64,000 nucleotides of DNA from positions 1 to 64,000 of the forward strand of contig JAEOSR010000095.1 in the NCBI GenBank assembly GCA_016840285.1, in the 5' to 3' direction. The notes beneath the pieces are model-generated. The model made no database searches, was not told where the DNA came from, and saw only the letters and a program-made list of their open reading frames with translations. Source of the stretch: Candidatus Hodarchaeota archaeon. GTDB lineage: Archaea; Asgardarchaeota; Heimdallarchaeia; Hodarchaeales; Hodarchaeaceae. Made by a program: the position numbers and the translations under genes. Positions within the stretch are counted from its first letter, which is position 1. The number at the start of each line of letters is the position of its first letter. Positions 53,820 through 62,410 of the stretch are shown piece after piece.

Positions 53820-54824
53820 TTATTCACGATCTATGATATCAACGTCAGCAGGCCCAGTTCCAATAAAATGAAATTTAAAATTTAATTTATCTTCGATTCC
53901 ATTTATCCACTTCTTTGTATTGGTTTCTAAATCATCATAGTGACGTTTACCCGCCTCATTGGGATAAATAATATCCAATTTTGTTAAAGCAAGTTTTGTA
54001 GCGCCGTTTAGCATGATACTCCTTTTTGCGAGATCTACATTAAAAGGTGCAGCTCTACGAAGACGTCGTGTAACCGTTCCATATTCGATCCAACCTCTTT
54101 TCCGAGTTTCCTCTTCAGATAATTGATTAGGTAAAGGCCCTTCGCCAACTCGAGTGACATATGCCTTGAAAACGAGAACTACATCAGTAATTTTAGTGGG
54201 ACCTATTCCTACATCTGCACAAATAGATGAAGCAGTCACGTCTTTTGAGGTTACAAAAGGATATGTGCCGTGAAATAGAGATAAATGAGTCGCTTGGGTT
54301 CCTTCAATTAATACAGGTTCATTATTATCAATAGTTTTATTTACTTCTTGAGGAACATCTAATAGAAAGGATTTTAATCTTTTGATATCTTGTGCTAAAT
54401 CTAAAACCCGACGTATTCGATCCTGATTGGCTGGACCTGTTCCTGCTCCAGAAGTTCCAACGGTTTGAGTTAAATGTTTGTCAGTTGTATCAATCTTAAT
54501 GTGTTTAGGAGATATTATGCCACAGTGTGGATCAAGAAATGATATTCCCTCCGTTTCGGTTAATTTAACTTCATCTAAAAAAACATCAGGATTTACTAAT
54601 ACCCCAGGACCAATAAGTAACTTCTCAACATGTGAACCCCCAATACCAGAAGGAACCATCCTTAGTTTATACTCTTTATTCTTAATGACTATTGTGTGGC
54701 CAGCATTCGGCCCTACACCTCCTTTAGCTACTATCTTAGCTTTGCGTTTGTTTACAAGGTAACTAATAATTTTTCCCTTGCCCTCATCACCCCAAAACCC
54801 ACCACACACGATATCACATGTCAT
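53820..54824 (-). CDS. purA: Adenylosuccinate synthetase (compact archaeal form)
   Basis: The 334 residues match adenylosuccinate synthetase, which joins IMP and aspartate using GTP in AMP synthesis. WGDEGKGK (near 11-18) is the P-loop with the catalytic Asp, and GHTIVI carries the catalytic His (H43). A GTSGAGTGPANQDR-type loop follows at about 123. The length, about 100 shorter than bacterial PurA, is that of the compact archaeal enzymes. The ATG is divergent from purB, leaving about 200 bases with promoters for both. The assignment is secure. Confidence 0.95.
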   Translation of the reverse strand: MTCDIVCGGFWGDEGKGKIISYLVNKRKAKIVAKGGVGPNAGHTIVIKNKEYKLRMVPSGIGGSHVEKLLIGPGVLVNPDVFLDEVKLTETEGISFLDPHCGIISPKHIKIDTTDKHLTQTVGTSGAGTGPANQDRIRRVLDLAQDIKRLKSFLLDVPQEVNKTIDNNEPVLIEGTQATHLSLFHGTYPFVTSKDVTASSICADVGIGPTKITDVVLVFKAYVTRVGEGPLPNQLSEEETRKRGWIEYGTVTRRLRRAAPFNVDLAKRSIMLNGATKLALTKLDIIYPNEAGKRHYDDLETNTKKWINGIEDKLNFKFHFIGTGPADVDIIDRE

Positions 54825-54984
54825 TTTATACCGAACTCCGTTTATTTACTTTTTTAAGATTATATGTCAAGGAGGAATCATTTCAGAGATATTTTAATTA
54901 TATTACCTTATTGTTTTTATTCTGTATTCCATCTTTTTCATAAAAAAATTTATGTGTTATTTCATCATATCTTAAATGGGAACC

Positions 54985-54992
54985 AAATATAT
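54985..54992 (+). promoter_or_regulatory. TATA-box candidate for purB
   Basis: AAATATAT lies about 48-55 bases before the ATG at 55040, after an AACC element that may serve as BRE. The expected start of transcription would be near 55015, giving a short leader. The minus-strand purA promoter should lie in the same 200-base gap near 54860-54890. Confidence 0.35.
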
Positions 54993-55039
54993 GAGATTAT
55001 TGACAAGATCTCTGAATAGTCATTTCTGTGGCATTTATC

Positions 55040-56350
55040 ATGACATTTTTTCCTTATAAGCGTTATAAAACACCTATTGCTGATATTTTTGAAGAAGAAA
55101 AGCAGCTAAAACTCCAACTTCTTGTTGAACGCAAACTTGCTGAGGCTAATGCTGATTATGGCAAAATTCCACAAGAGGCTGCTAAAGAAATTGAAAAATT
55201 TGTCAGACTAGAATATATATCACTAGAGAGAGTAAAGGAAATAGAAAAAGAAACTCATCATGACGTTTTTAGTATGGTAATTGCTGCTACAGCAGCTTGT
55301 CCAAATTATGGTCAATACATTCATTTAGGTGCAACATCCAGTGATATTCAAGATACAGTCACCGCGTTACAACTTAATGAGGCAAAAAAAGCTCTTCTCG
55401 ACCGTATTGATGATTTATTGCTGATTTTAATTCAATTGGCCAAGAAATACCGAGATCTTGTATGTATTGGCCGAACACACGGAAAACATGCGATTCCGAT
55501 AACTTATGGTTTTAAATTTGCTAATTTTCTTAATGAGCTTCATATCACTAAAGAAAGCATAATGAAAACCAAGATTTATGGAAAACTCTCTGGGGCTGTA
55601 GGCACCTATGCAGCACATGGGACAAATGAGATTGAGAAAGATGTTATGCGAAAATTAGGACTAGAATCATCAATGATTACAACCCAAGTTGTTCCCAGAA
55701 TTATATATTTTCAATTTGTCTCCTCTGTAATAGAAGTTGGTGCTATACTCGATAAATTAGCAAGAGAATTGAGAAATTTACAACGTACTGAAATTGGGGA
55801 AGTTAGCGAGAAGTTTGGACAAAAACAAGTTGGATCTTCTACAATGCCACAAAAACAAAATCCTTGGAGACTAGAAAGAATCAATGGAATTACCCGGTAC
55901 CTTCGTTCGCTACTACCGTCAGCTTTAGAAAATGTTTCATTAGAACATGAAAGAGACATGTCCAATTCTAGTGCAGAACGAATAATTCTCCCACAGCTTA
56001 TCACTCTGACTGATTTTATTCTGTTAGAAATGAAAGAAATTCTCAGTGGATTGATAATTAATGAAGAAAACGTTGAAAGAAATCTGTTTCTACTAAAAGG
56101 CCGCCAATGTAGCGAAAATTTACTTGTAGAACTGACTAGCTCAATAGGTAGGCAAAAATCTCATGTACTTTTACGTGAACTTACGAAAGAAGACGACTTT
56201 ATTAGTACAGTAAAAAATCACCCACAAATCAAAACAATATTTACGGAAAGAGAAATAGATGAAATCCTAGATCCACTGAAGTATATCGGTTTAGCACCAG
56301 AGCTTGTAGATCAGGTAGTAGAAAAAATTGAGGAAAAAATAAGTAAATAA
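55040..56350 (+). CDS. purB: Adenylosuccinate lyase
   Basis: The protein of about 436 residues belongs to the fumarase/aspartase superfamily. The catalytic loop is GSSTMPQKQNPWRLERI, a variant of the usual SSAMPYKRNP, and RTHGKHAIPITYG carries the catalytic His region. PurB acts twice in purine synthesis, on SAICAR and on adenylosuccinate. PQKQNP rather than PYKRNP is seen in the archaeal/bacterial PurB subgroup with related sequences. The ATG at 55040 is preferred over a GTG at 55028, since PurB proteins start shortly before the PY-R-Y segment. It is divergent from purA. Confidence 0.93.
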   Translation: MTFFPYKRYKTPIADIFEEEKQLKLQLLVERKLAEANADYGKIPQEAAKEIEKFVRLEYISLERVKEIEKETHHDVFSMVIAATAACPNYGQYIHLGATSSDIQDTVTALQLNEAKKALLDRIDDLLLILIQLAKKYRDLVCIGRTHGKHAIPITYGFKFANFLNELHITKESIMKTKIYGKLSGAVGTYAAHGTNEIEKDVMRKLGLESSMITTQVVPRIIYFQFVSSVIEVGAILDKLARELRNLQRTEIGEVSEKFGQKQVGSSTMPQKQNPWRLERINGITRYLRSLLPSALENVSLEHERDMSNSSAERIILPQLITLTDFILLEMKEILSGLIINEENVERNLFLLKGRQCSENLLVELTSSIGRQKSHVLLRELTKEDDFISTVKNHPQIKTIFTEREIDEILDPLKYIGLAPELVDQVVEKIEEKISK

Positions 56351-56359
56351 TGTCTGATT

Positions 56360-56974
56360 TTATTTACCTTTTATAAGTTTAAGAAACTGTTTAATTGAGT
56401 AATCTGGAATACCAGCCTCTTCCGTGAAAAATCTTTTTGCTTCAACAGCATCCATATCTCTAGTTCTAAGTTGTTCAGTCATGAATTCGTATCTTTCATG
56501 AGGGAAAATAATCCAGCTCTCTGTTTCCTCCACAAAATATTGAGGTTTAATTATTGACCATGGTTTATAGTATAGAGTCCCTATTCTTACTTCTAGAGGT
56601 TTTTTCATATTCAAATATTTCATCGCGAATTCGAGAGAAATCCCACTATCAGCAACATCATCAATAAGTAAAATTTTCTTCCCATGGATGTGTCCTGGGA
56701 GATCTTGATATATAATCGGTTCTTTTTGTGTCTTTCCCACTCCTGAGTAAAAACCAATCTGCATAATTGCTAATGTAGGTTTCTCAGACTCACATAGAAA
56801 GAGATCACTAATAATTCTTGCTGGAACTAATCCTCCACGACTTATTCCAGCTATAATGTCAGGAGAATATCCATCATTTCTAACCAATTTATAAAGTTCA
56901 ACAGTTATTGATTCGATATTGTCCCAAGAAGGAGCTTTGAATGTTAATTCGTTTGATGGCAATACTTTGTTCAC
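56360..56974 (-). CDS. Purine-type phosphoribosyltransferase
   Basis: The 204-residue protein is a type I phosphoribosyltransferase. The PRPP loop is ILLIDDVADSGISLEFA (DD...DSG), preceded by the ISRGGLVPARI loop. The pattern and the hood EESWIIFPHERYEF-type C-terminus resemble xanthine/hypoxanthine-guanine phosphoribosyltransferases of archaea. It would salvage a purine base to IMP, GMP or XMP. The start codon is GTG (56974). It is convergent with purB, ten bases from its end, and fits the purine theme of this block. The base specificity cannot be decided. Confidence 0.85.
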   Translation of the reverse strand: MNKVLPSNELTFKAPSWDNIESITVELYKLVRNDGYSPDIIAGISRGGLVPARIISDLFLCESEKPTLAIMQIGFYSGVGKTQKEPIIYQDLPGHIHGKKILLIDDVADSGISLEFAMKYLNMKKPLEVRIGTLYYKPWSIIKPQYFVEETESWIIFPHERYEFMTEQLRTRDMDAVEAKRFFTEEAGIPDYSIKQFLKLIKGK

Positions 56975-57372
56975 CCATATCTTAATTGAATTGATGTTCT
57001 AATTGAATTATTCTAGGATCTTCACTATTTAGCTTCTAATACCAGTTTTAAAGAACACTTTACTGAAAAAAAGTGTGTTTTTTATTAATATTCTGATTTT
57101 TCAAATATTATCTTATTCTCTCAAAGAGTCATTCAACATTCGTTTGTTTAGAGGGGTGTTATTATTAAATAACTAGGTTTTTATTATAAATTGAAAAAAC
57201 TTAGAATATCTTAGTATTTCACAGAGTTCATTCTATTCAAAAAAGCCTATATTAAAAGTAATAAGAAATCTATGTGACAATACTCATTTTTGGAGGAGTT
57301 CCTCCTTAATCACAACATTTATAGTAGATATTAAACTAAGTGTAGAAATGTCTTTATATGCCTTAATTATGT
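56975..57372. other. 398-base divergent intergenic region
   Basis: The region separates the phosphoribosyltransferase and DMT transporter genes. It holds a hairpin (ACACTTT 57055-57061 with AAAGTGT 57070-57076) followed by a T-tract, which on the plus strand resembles a terminator. Nearer the transporter is the palindrome at 57292-57305. TATA-like tracts occur near 57310-57345. No gene was found. Confidence 0.45.
57292..57305. repeat. GC-rich palindrome GGAGGAGTTCCTCC
   Basis: This 14-base inverted repeat stands out in AT-rich sequence about 68 bases upstream of the DMT transporter start. It may be an operator, or in RNA a tight hairpin whose left arm resembles a ribosome site. Confidence 0.4.
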
Positions 57373-58476
57373 ATGTATTCTTTTCAAATAGATGTTCGAA
57401 AGAAAGAAGGGGTTTCTTTGGATCCTGAAAAACGAAAAGAGATTTTTATAGGGCCAACCATTGTGGCTACAGCTAATGCGATGCGAGCACTCGATGCTCC
57501 TGTCCGCTATCCTTTATTGTTAAGTCGATATACTTGGATACAAGATATTGATAGCGCTTTGCGATTAAGTAGTTTCTCCTCCTTTATCGTAACAGTTGAA
57601 CACATTATTGGTGTTTTAATCATTACTCCGATTATCTTACTACGTCGTGGTAAATCACATTTTGTTTTGTTACTGAAGGATTTTCAAAAAAGAGAATGGG
57701 CGAGTATTGCTTTTGTTTCGTTAGGCTCAGGGTTAGGATTATATTTTTTTCTCATTTCGTTCGCTTTAGGAAATCCAACGGTAGCAATACTACTTCAAAA
57801 AAGTCAACCTTTGATTACATTGTTAGTAGCAATGATAATATTGAAAGAAAGACCTACAAAGTTTTACTATATTGCGATAATTTTTTCTATTTTGGGGATA
57901 TTTCTAATCGCTTTCGAAGATCCCTTTCAAATCACATTTAGCTTTGAAACTCTGGCTGCTCTATGTTCAATAATTGCAGCTGTATTTTGGGGATCAAACA
58001 CTGTTTTTGGACGAATATTAACAGAAAAAGCTGATTATTGGGATATAACGACCTTCCGATATATAGGTGGAGCAGTAATCTTAATATTCTTTAATTTACT
58101 CGTTTTTGCTTACACACCTGATAATTTCAATGCCCTTAGTGAATCATTCACTACTTTTCCAAAATTTTTTGAAAGTGATCTTGGAATACCTATGCTTGGA
58201 ATCATATGTATTATTTATTCAACAATTTTAACTGGTGGAATCATTCCCTTAGCCCTTTATTACTTTGGTCTTAGATGGTCCAAAGCTTCAGTGGCGGGAT
58301 TAGCAGAGCTTGCTTTTCCACTTTTAGCAATTTTTATTAATTTCATTTTCTTAGGTTTTGGACTTTCTTTAACACAGATTATAGGTGCTCTAATTCTCTT
58401 TGGGGTTGTTACAACTCTTTCTTATATCAATACAAAAGAATATGAACAAGAAGAACGAGAGAGTCCTGTTGATTAA
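57373..58476 (+). CDS. DMT-family (EamA) transporter
   Basis: The 367-residue membrane protein has about nine to ten hydrophobic segments in two EamA repeats. The first repeat contains FALGNPTVAILLQKSQPLITLLVAMIILKERP, the second GLRWSKASVAGLAELAFPLLAIFINFIFLGFGLSLTQIIGALLI-like sequence, both hallmarks of drug/metabolite transporters. About 60 polar residues precede the first clear helix and may include a degenerate first helix. EamA proteins export amino acids, drugs or sugars. The substrate is unknown. Confidence 0.85.
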   Translation: MYSFQIDVRKKEGVSLDPEKRKEIFIGPTIVATANAMRALDAPVRYPLLLSRYTWIQDIDSALRLSSFSSFIVTVEHIIGVLIITPIILLRRGKSHFVLLLKDFQKREWASIAFVSLGSGLGLYFFLISFALGNPTVAILLQKSQPLITLLVAMIILKERPTKFYYIAIIFSILGIFLIAFEDPFQITFSFETLAALCSIIAAVFWGSNTVFGRILTEKADYWDITTFRYIGGAVILIFFNLLVFAYTPDNFNALSESFTTFPKFFESDLGIPMLGIICIIYSTILTGGIIPLALYYFGLRWSKASVAGLAELAFPLLAIFINFIFLGFGLSLTQIIGALILFGVVTTLSYINTKEYEQEERESPVD

Positions 58477-58519
58477 GGGTAGTAAGGGGATTATACACGT
58501 TTAATTGATTCTACTATGC

Positions 58520-58879
58520 CTAATCTTCTAGCTCTATTTCTTCTGAATCAGTTCCCTTTTTGTGGGGGTCTTCATTTCCCATGTTCTCTCTATTCCCTGT
58601 AAATATGTGTTCATCTTCATTATTGACTGGTTGGGGTAATAATCCCCAAATCTGCAAAGAAACAAGTAATGCTAAAATTGCTCCGACAAGAGGAAGATCG
58701 TGTTGGAATGTTCCCAACCAAATATCATCATTTTGGAAGAAATATAGTATATTTGAAAATAAAAAGATGGAAAACCAAAACAAACTCCCAACCACTGAAC
58801 CAACTATCAAGCGCCTAAGAAGAGTTTTTTGGTAATAGTCGGAAAAACTGTTAAAAAACTCTGCTATTCTTTCGGTCAT
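58520..58879 (-). CDS. Small two-helix membrane protein with acidic tail
   Basis: The 119 residues include two hydrophobic segments (about 22-48 and 62-82) separated by a short loop. A polar acidic C-terminus (about 85-119, with DSEEIELED) probably faces the cytoplasm. No family was recognised. It is convergent with the DMT transporter gene and divergent from the DUF2877 gene. The sequence looks like a true protein because hydrophobic and charged parts are cleanly divided. Confidence 0.6.
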   Translation of the reverse strand: MTERIAEFFNSFSDYYQKTLLRRLIVGSVVGSLFWFSIFLFSNILYFFQNDDIWLGTFQHDLPLVGAILALLVSLQIWGLLPQPVNNEDEHIFTGNRENMGNEDPHKKGTDSEEIELED

Positions 58880-59042
58880 TTCTCATCTACCGCTGAAAAC
58901 CAAGTAAACTCTCATTAACATATTAAATTTAACACTTACTTTTCGATCTCTTTAAATCTCGATATAAAACAATGAAATAAGATTATTAATATAAAAATTT
59001 TAAAATCGTAAAAGAAGTTAGCAAGTAATTGAGGATCCAGAA

Positions 59043-59633
59043 TTGAAAAATCAACATATTCAGTGCCTAGAGAAAGTTTTAGATCCTTTAACTAGGGAAT
59101 CTTCTTTCAATCCTCTGATAAGTCCCCGAATAAATCTTCACAATAAATTAAATTTAATCCAAGAAGTTATGCGTCCTTTAGAAGAATTTCAAAAAGATTT
59201 TATAAGTCTAAGAGAGAAAAAAATAAAAAATATATTAAGAAATTTATCCCAAATTTTGGGGTATGGCTTAGGAAGTACACCTGAATCCGATGATTTATTT
59301 TTAGGAGTTTTAACTGCAAAATTTTGTTTAAATAAAGATGTAAATGACCAATTTGACCATTTGACTAAATTCCCTTTTGAGAGATACACAACTTCTAAAT
59401 CAGCTAAATTAATTCGTAGTTTTTTGACTCAGAATTTTCCTTTAGAATTAATTCCATTTATTGAATTACTGAAAATTCAACTGGAAGATGATCAAGTCAA
59501 AGTTCAATTTGAACTTGAAGTTCGCAAGATTAGAACAATAGGAAGTTCGAGTGGTTACTATTTCTTGTTAGGGGTGTTGTGGGAACTTATATATAATGAA
59601 AAACGCATTTCTCTTCTTAAAAATCAAATATAA
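59043..59633 (+). CDS. DUF2877/AllH-like protein
   Basis: The 196-residue protein carries the DUF2877 hallmark LGYGLGSTPESDDLFLGVL (related to the G-L-T-P-S-G-D-D motif) near residues 72-90, and a second small motif IGSSSGYYFLLGVLWEL near the C-terminus. DUF2877 proteins include AllH, reported in bacteria as an oxamate carbamoyltransferase subunit in allantoin breakdown, but no partner subunits are near. The start is TTG with GAGG about nine bases upstream. The protein is shorter than usual (family about 250-290), so the N-terminus may be reduced. Confidence 0.7.
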   Translation: MKNQHIQCLEKVLDPLTRESSFNPLISPRINLHNKLNLIQEVMRPLEEFQKDFISLREKKIKNILRNLSQILGYGLGSTPESDDLFLGVLTAKFCLNKDVNDQFDHLTKFPFERYTTSKSAKLIRSFLTQNFPLELIPFIELLKIQLEDDQVKVQFELEVRKIRTIGSSSGYYFLLGVLWELIYNEKRISLLKNQI

Positions 59634-59664
59634 TTATTAATCTTAGCAATATAAATTCAATCGA

Positions 59665-60414
59665 CTATTTTAATTGTATTAATGTGAATAAATCTTCAAG
59701 AGTTCCCGTATGATCTACTGGAAAATCAACATTCTCATAATTTGGATCAGTTTTTATTATATCAGAAAAAGCACGACGATCAGATTTGACTAAAAAAGTC
59801 TTTATGCCAAGTCCCCCAGCTACCATATCATTTATCGGATCATCACCAATAATCATACATTCAGAAGGTTTCTTCTTGATTTTATCTAAAAGTTCTTCAT
59901 AAAATTCGATATGAGGCTTTGCAAAGTGATAGTCTTCGGCTGAAGTAATTTCCACCCAAGGAAATATATCTAAACCTGTTTGAGAGAACCGTGTTTCATT
60001 TGCAACTAATGGAAAGAGAGGATTGGTAGCTGCAACAATCTGAAAGCGCTCTGATGCTAGGTTGAGAAGTTCTTTTGCAATGGGGTGAACAATCATTATT
60101 TGACATACTTCTGCAAAATTAGTTTGATAAAAGTCCTTAAATCGCTTTATAATCTCAGATTGTGAAATATTAATTCTTGATTCAAAATCAATAGCAAATT
60201 TTGAGAGGTTATCAAGATCAGATTGATTTTTTTTCGTCATCTTATTGGTAGAAGTTAAAAAAATGCTCATAAACTTTTCTAGAACCGGTTGTTCTTCTTT
60301 AAAATGTTTATGAATTAAAGTGATATACATCCGAATAAATTCATGATCATCAAATAAAAGGAGTGTGTTATCAATATCAAACAGCAATGTGGTGATGTTT
60401 GAAAGATTAATCAA
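59665..60414 (-). CDS. HAD-family hydrolase
   Basis: The 249-residue protein is a HAD-type phosphatase. Motif I is LFDIDNTLL, motif II AATNPLF, the Lys motif is near FAKPHIEFY, and motif IV is IIGDDPINDM. A helical cap of about 80 residues lies between motifs I and II. DIDNTL in motif I is common in the FCP1/phosphoglycolate-like subgroup acting on small phosphate esters. The gene is convergent with the DUF2877 gene and divergent from the AMP phosphorylase gene, so a link to nucleotide salvage is possible but unproven. Confidence 0.87.
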   Translation of the reverse strand: MINLSNITTLLFDIDNTLLLFDDHEFIRMYITLIHKHFKEEQPVLEKFMSIFLTSTNKMTKKNQSDLDNLSKFAIDFESRINISQSEIIKRFKDFYQTNFAEVCQIMIVHPIAKELLNLASERFQIVAATNPLFPLVANETRFSQTGLDIFPWVEITSAEDYHFAKPHIEFYEELLDKIKKKPSECMIIGDDPINDMVAGGLGIKTFLVKSDRRAFSDIIKTDPNYENVDFPVDHTGTLEDLFTLIQLK

Positions 60415-60549
60415 GTTTTTTCGCCAAATAATTTTTTTAGAAAGGATTTAAATGCTAAATGTCTTCTTATTACAAATAATTTTTTAGGCCTTTGCAAGAG
60501 TGCTACTAATGTTTAAGATATAGACAAATCAATTAAGAAAGTGCCCATA

Positions 60550-62103
60550 ATGTCCCTTCCCCCAATAAAAAAGCCTGCAGACATACGTGAATTTATTGTT
60601 GAAAAAGCTCAGATCTTCCCTAAAAATACTGTCATCCTTTCTCCAGACGCGGGATTATTCAAAGGGGCTTTTAAAAATCCACAGGTTCAATTGATAAGTG
60701 ATTCACATACTATTTTCACTGAAAATCTTGTGTTGTCAGATCACGTCCCACTTGAAGAAATTTGGGTTTCAGATGAAATGCTAGCTGAACTCGAAATTGA
60801 GGAAGGGGTTAAAATTCAAGTTTTACCACTTAGTCGAACACCACCAGACAGTTATTGGCTACTTAGGAAACGTATGATCCAGAAACGTCCTTTTAAGTTA
60901 AATGAAATTACTATGATAGTCAATGATATCGCTCATCATCGTCTCAGCCAATTAGAAAAAACTGCATTTGTTCTATCCCAAGTTTTTGACCCCTTTAACA
61001 TGGATGAGATAGAGGAATTTTCGAGGGCAATGGCGCAAACAGGTGAGATGATAGATTTTGGACAGGAGACATGTTTCGGAAAGCACTCAACAGGGGGAGT
61101 ACCTGGTAATAAAGTTTCACTTCTCATCGTTCCAATAATTGCAGCTGCTGGATTATTAATACCTAAGACTAGTAGCCGTGCAATAACTAGTCCTTCTGGG
61201 ACTGCTGATACTATGGAATCCTTTGGGTGTGATGTAATTTTTACTGCAGAAGAATTAGTAGAAATTTCCCAAAAAACACGAGGTATGATCGTTTGGGGTG
61301 GTGGATTCAATTTGGCGCCCGCAGATGATATTTTAATCAGGGATGTTGAATTTCCATTAGGAGTTAACCCAACGTCGATGATGCTTGCCTCTATTATGTC
61401 TAAGAAATTGGCTACAGGCATTGATTTTCTAGTAATGGATTTACCAACTGGACATGGAACGAAAATCGCAGATATAGGGACAGCGCAAGCCCTTGGCCGT
61501 GACTTTGCTGAGCTGGGACGCAGGTTAGGGATTCGAGTCGAATCTGGGATCACTTTTGGAGCGCATCCAGTCGGTCATAGTGTTGGGTCAGGATTGGAAG
61601 CGCGTGAAGCGCTCGGAACATTGATGAATCCTACAGAAGGACCCTCCTCCCTTGTAGAGAAATCTTGTGAACTATCAGGCATTTTACTTGAGATGTCTGG
61701 CAAAGCTCTTCGAGGTCAAGGACGAGAGCTTGCTAAGCAAATTCTTTACAAAGGTCAAGCCTTAGAAAAGTTTCGTGAGATTCTTGACGCCCAAGGTGGG
61801 GAAAAGAACTTAAGACCTGATGATATACATGTTGGAGAACACTCCTGTGAAATTTTATCCCCCTCATCAGGCTGGATTGTGGAGATTGATAATTTAAAAA
61901 TTGCCGAGATTGCACGAACTGCTGGGTGTCCTAAAGATAAAGGTGCAGGAATATATTTTTTGAAGAAAAAAGACGCAGTTAAACGTGGAGAATCACTTAT
62001 TCGTATTCATTCATCATCAGAATCCCGTTTATCGGCAGCAGAAGGAAAATTCGCGAAATTAAATCCAATCACTATTGAAGGGATGCTTATAGGTCGGGTT
62101 TAA
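60550..62103 (+). CDS. deoA: AMP phosphorylase
   Basis: The protein of about 517 residues matches archaeal AMP phosphorylase, which splits AMP (also CMP and UMP) with phosphate into a base and ribose 1,5-bisphosphate. An N-terminal domain of about 90 residues precedes a thymidine phosphorylase-like core. The phosphate-binding loop reads KHSTGGVPGNK (181-191 from the GTG at 60541), with the P-G-N insertion seen in archaeal enzymes. Ribose 1,5-bisphosphate then enters the archaeal RuBisCO-dependent pathway. The ATG at 60550 is taken as the start. A shorter paralogue follows downstream. Confidence 0.92.
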   Translation: MSLPPIKKPADIREFIVEKAQIFPKNTVILSPDAGLFKGAFKNPQVQLISDSHTIFTENLVLSDHVPLEEIWVSDEMLAELEIEEGVKIQVLPLSRTPPDSYWLLRKRMIQKRPFKLNEITMIVNDIAHHRLSQLEKTAFVLSQVFDPFNMDEIEEFSRAMAQTGEMIDFGQETCFGKHSTGGVPGNKVSLLIVPIIAAAGLLIPKTSSRAITSPSGTADTMESFGCDVIFTAEELVEISQKTRGMIVWGGGFNLAPADDILIRDVEFPLGVNPTSMMLASIMSKKLATGIDFLVMDLPTGHGTKIADIGTAQALGRDFAELGRRLGIRVESGITFGAHPVGHSVGSGLEAREALGTLMNPTEGPSSLVEKSCELSGILLEMSGKALRGQGRELAKQILYKGQALEKFREILDAQGGEKNLRPDDIHVGEHSCEILSPSSGWIVEIDNLKIAEIARTAGCPKDKGAGIYFLKKKDAVKRGESLIRIHSSSESRLSAAEGKFAKLNPITIEGMLIGRV

Positions 62104-62130
62104 TCCAGTAGAGCCTGTATTTCCATCTAC

Positions 62131-62138
62131 TTTTTTTT
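62131..62138 (+). terminator. T-tract terminator after AMP phosphorylase
   Basis: Eight T residues lie 28 bases after the stop codon. Oligo-T is sufficient for archaeal termination. Confidence 0.5.
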
Positions 62139-62256
62139 AACATATTAAATCCTATTTGGACATATTTTAAAGTCTAGATAGTGTTTCTGTAACATTTTAC
62201 CGAAGTTATAGATTTTTTTTTGTCTGTAAGTATTAAATCATTTTTCTTAGTATATA

Positions 62257-62274
62257 CACATATAAATATATGTG
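62257..62274. promoter_or_regulatory. TATA-containing inverted repeat
   Basis: CACATATAAATATATGTG has eight-base arms around AA and contains a good archaeal TATA sequence (TATAAATATA). It may be the promoter of the second phosphorylase gene with a repressor site laid over it. Confidence 0.45.
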
Positions 62275-62410
62275 GGGATGGATTAATAATAAACCTACAA
62301 CTTCAAAAGACATAACTAAAACCATAGGTACAACTTATCCAGAATTATTTCTTATTCATGTTGAAATTATTGTGAGTAACTTGTCTGAATGGATTATATG
62401 ATGTGATGTG

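Larger units (their letters stand above)
62104..62407. other. 304-base gap between phosphorylase paralogues
   Basis: The gap starts with an eight-T terminator-like run (62131-62138). It contains a TATA-like inverted repeat (62257-62274), listed separately, about 135 bases before the second phosphorylase. No gene or RNA was recognised, and the two phosphorylase genes are probably transcribed separately. Confidence 0.45.

Noticed and set aside
60936..61553. 205-residue frame antisense to AMP phosphorylase
   Set aside because: It is long, but it is the reverse shadow of a conserved enzyme core with unusual Ser/Pro/Ile content and no family signal.
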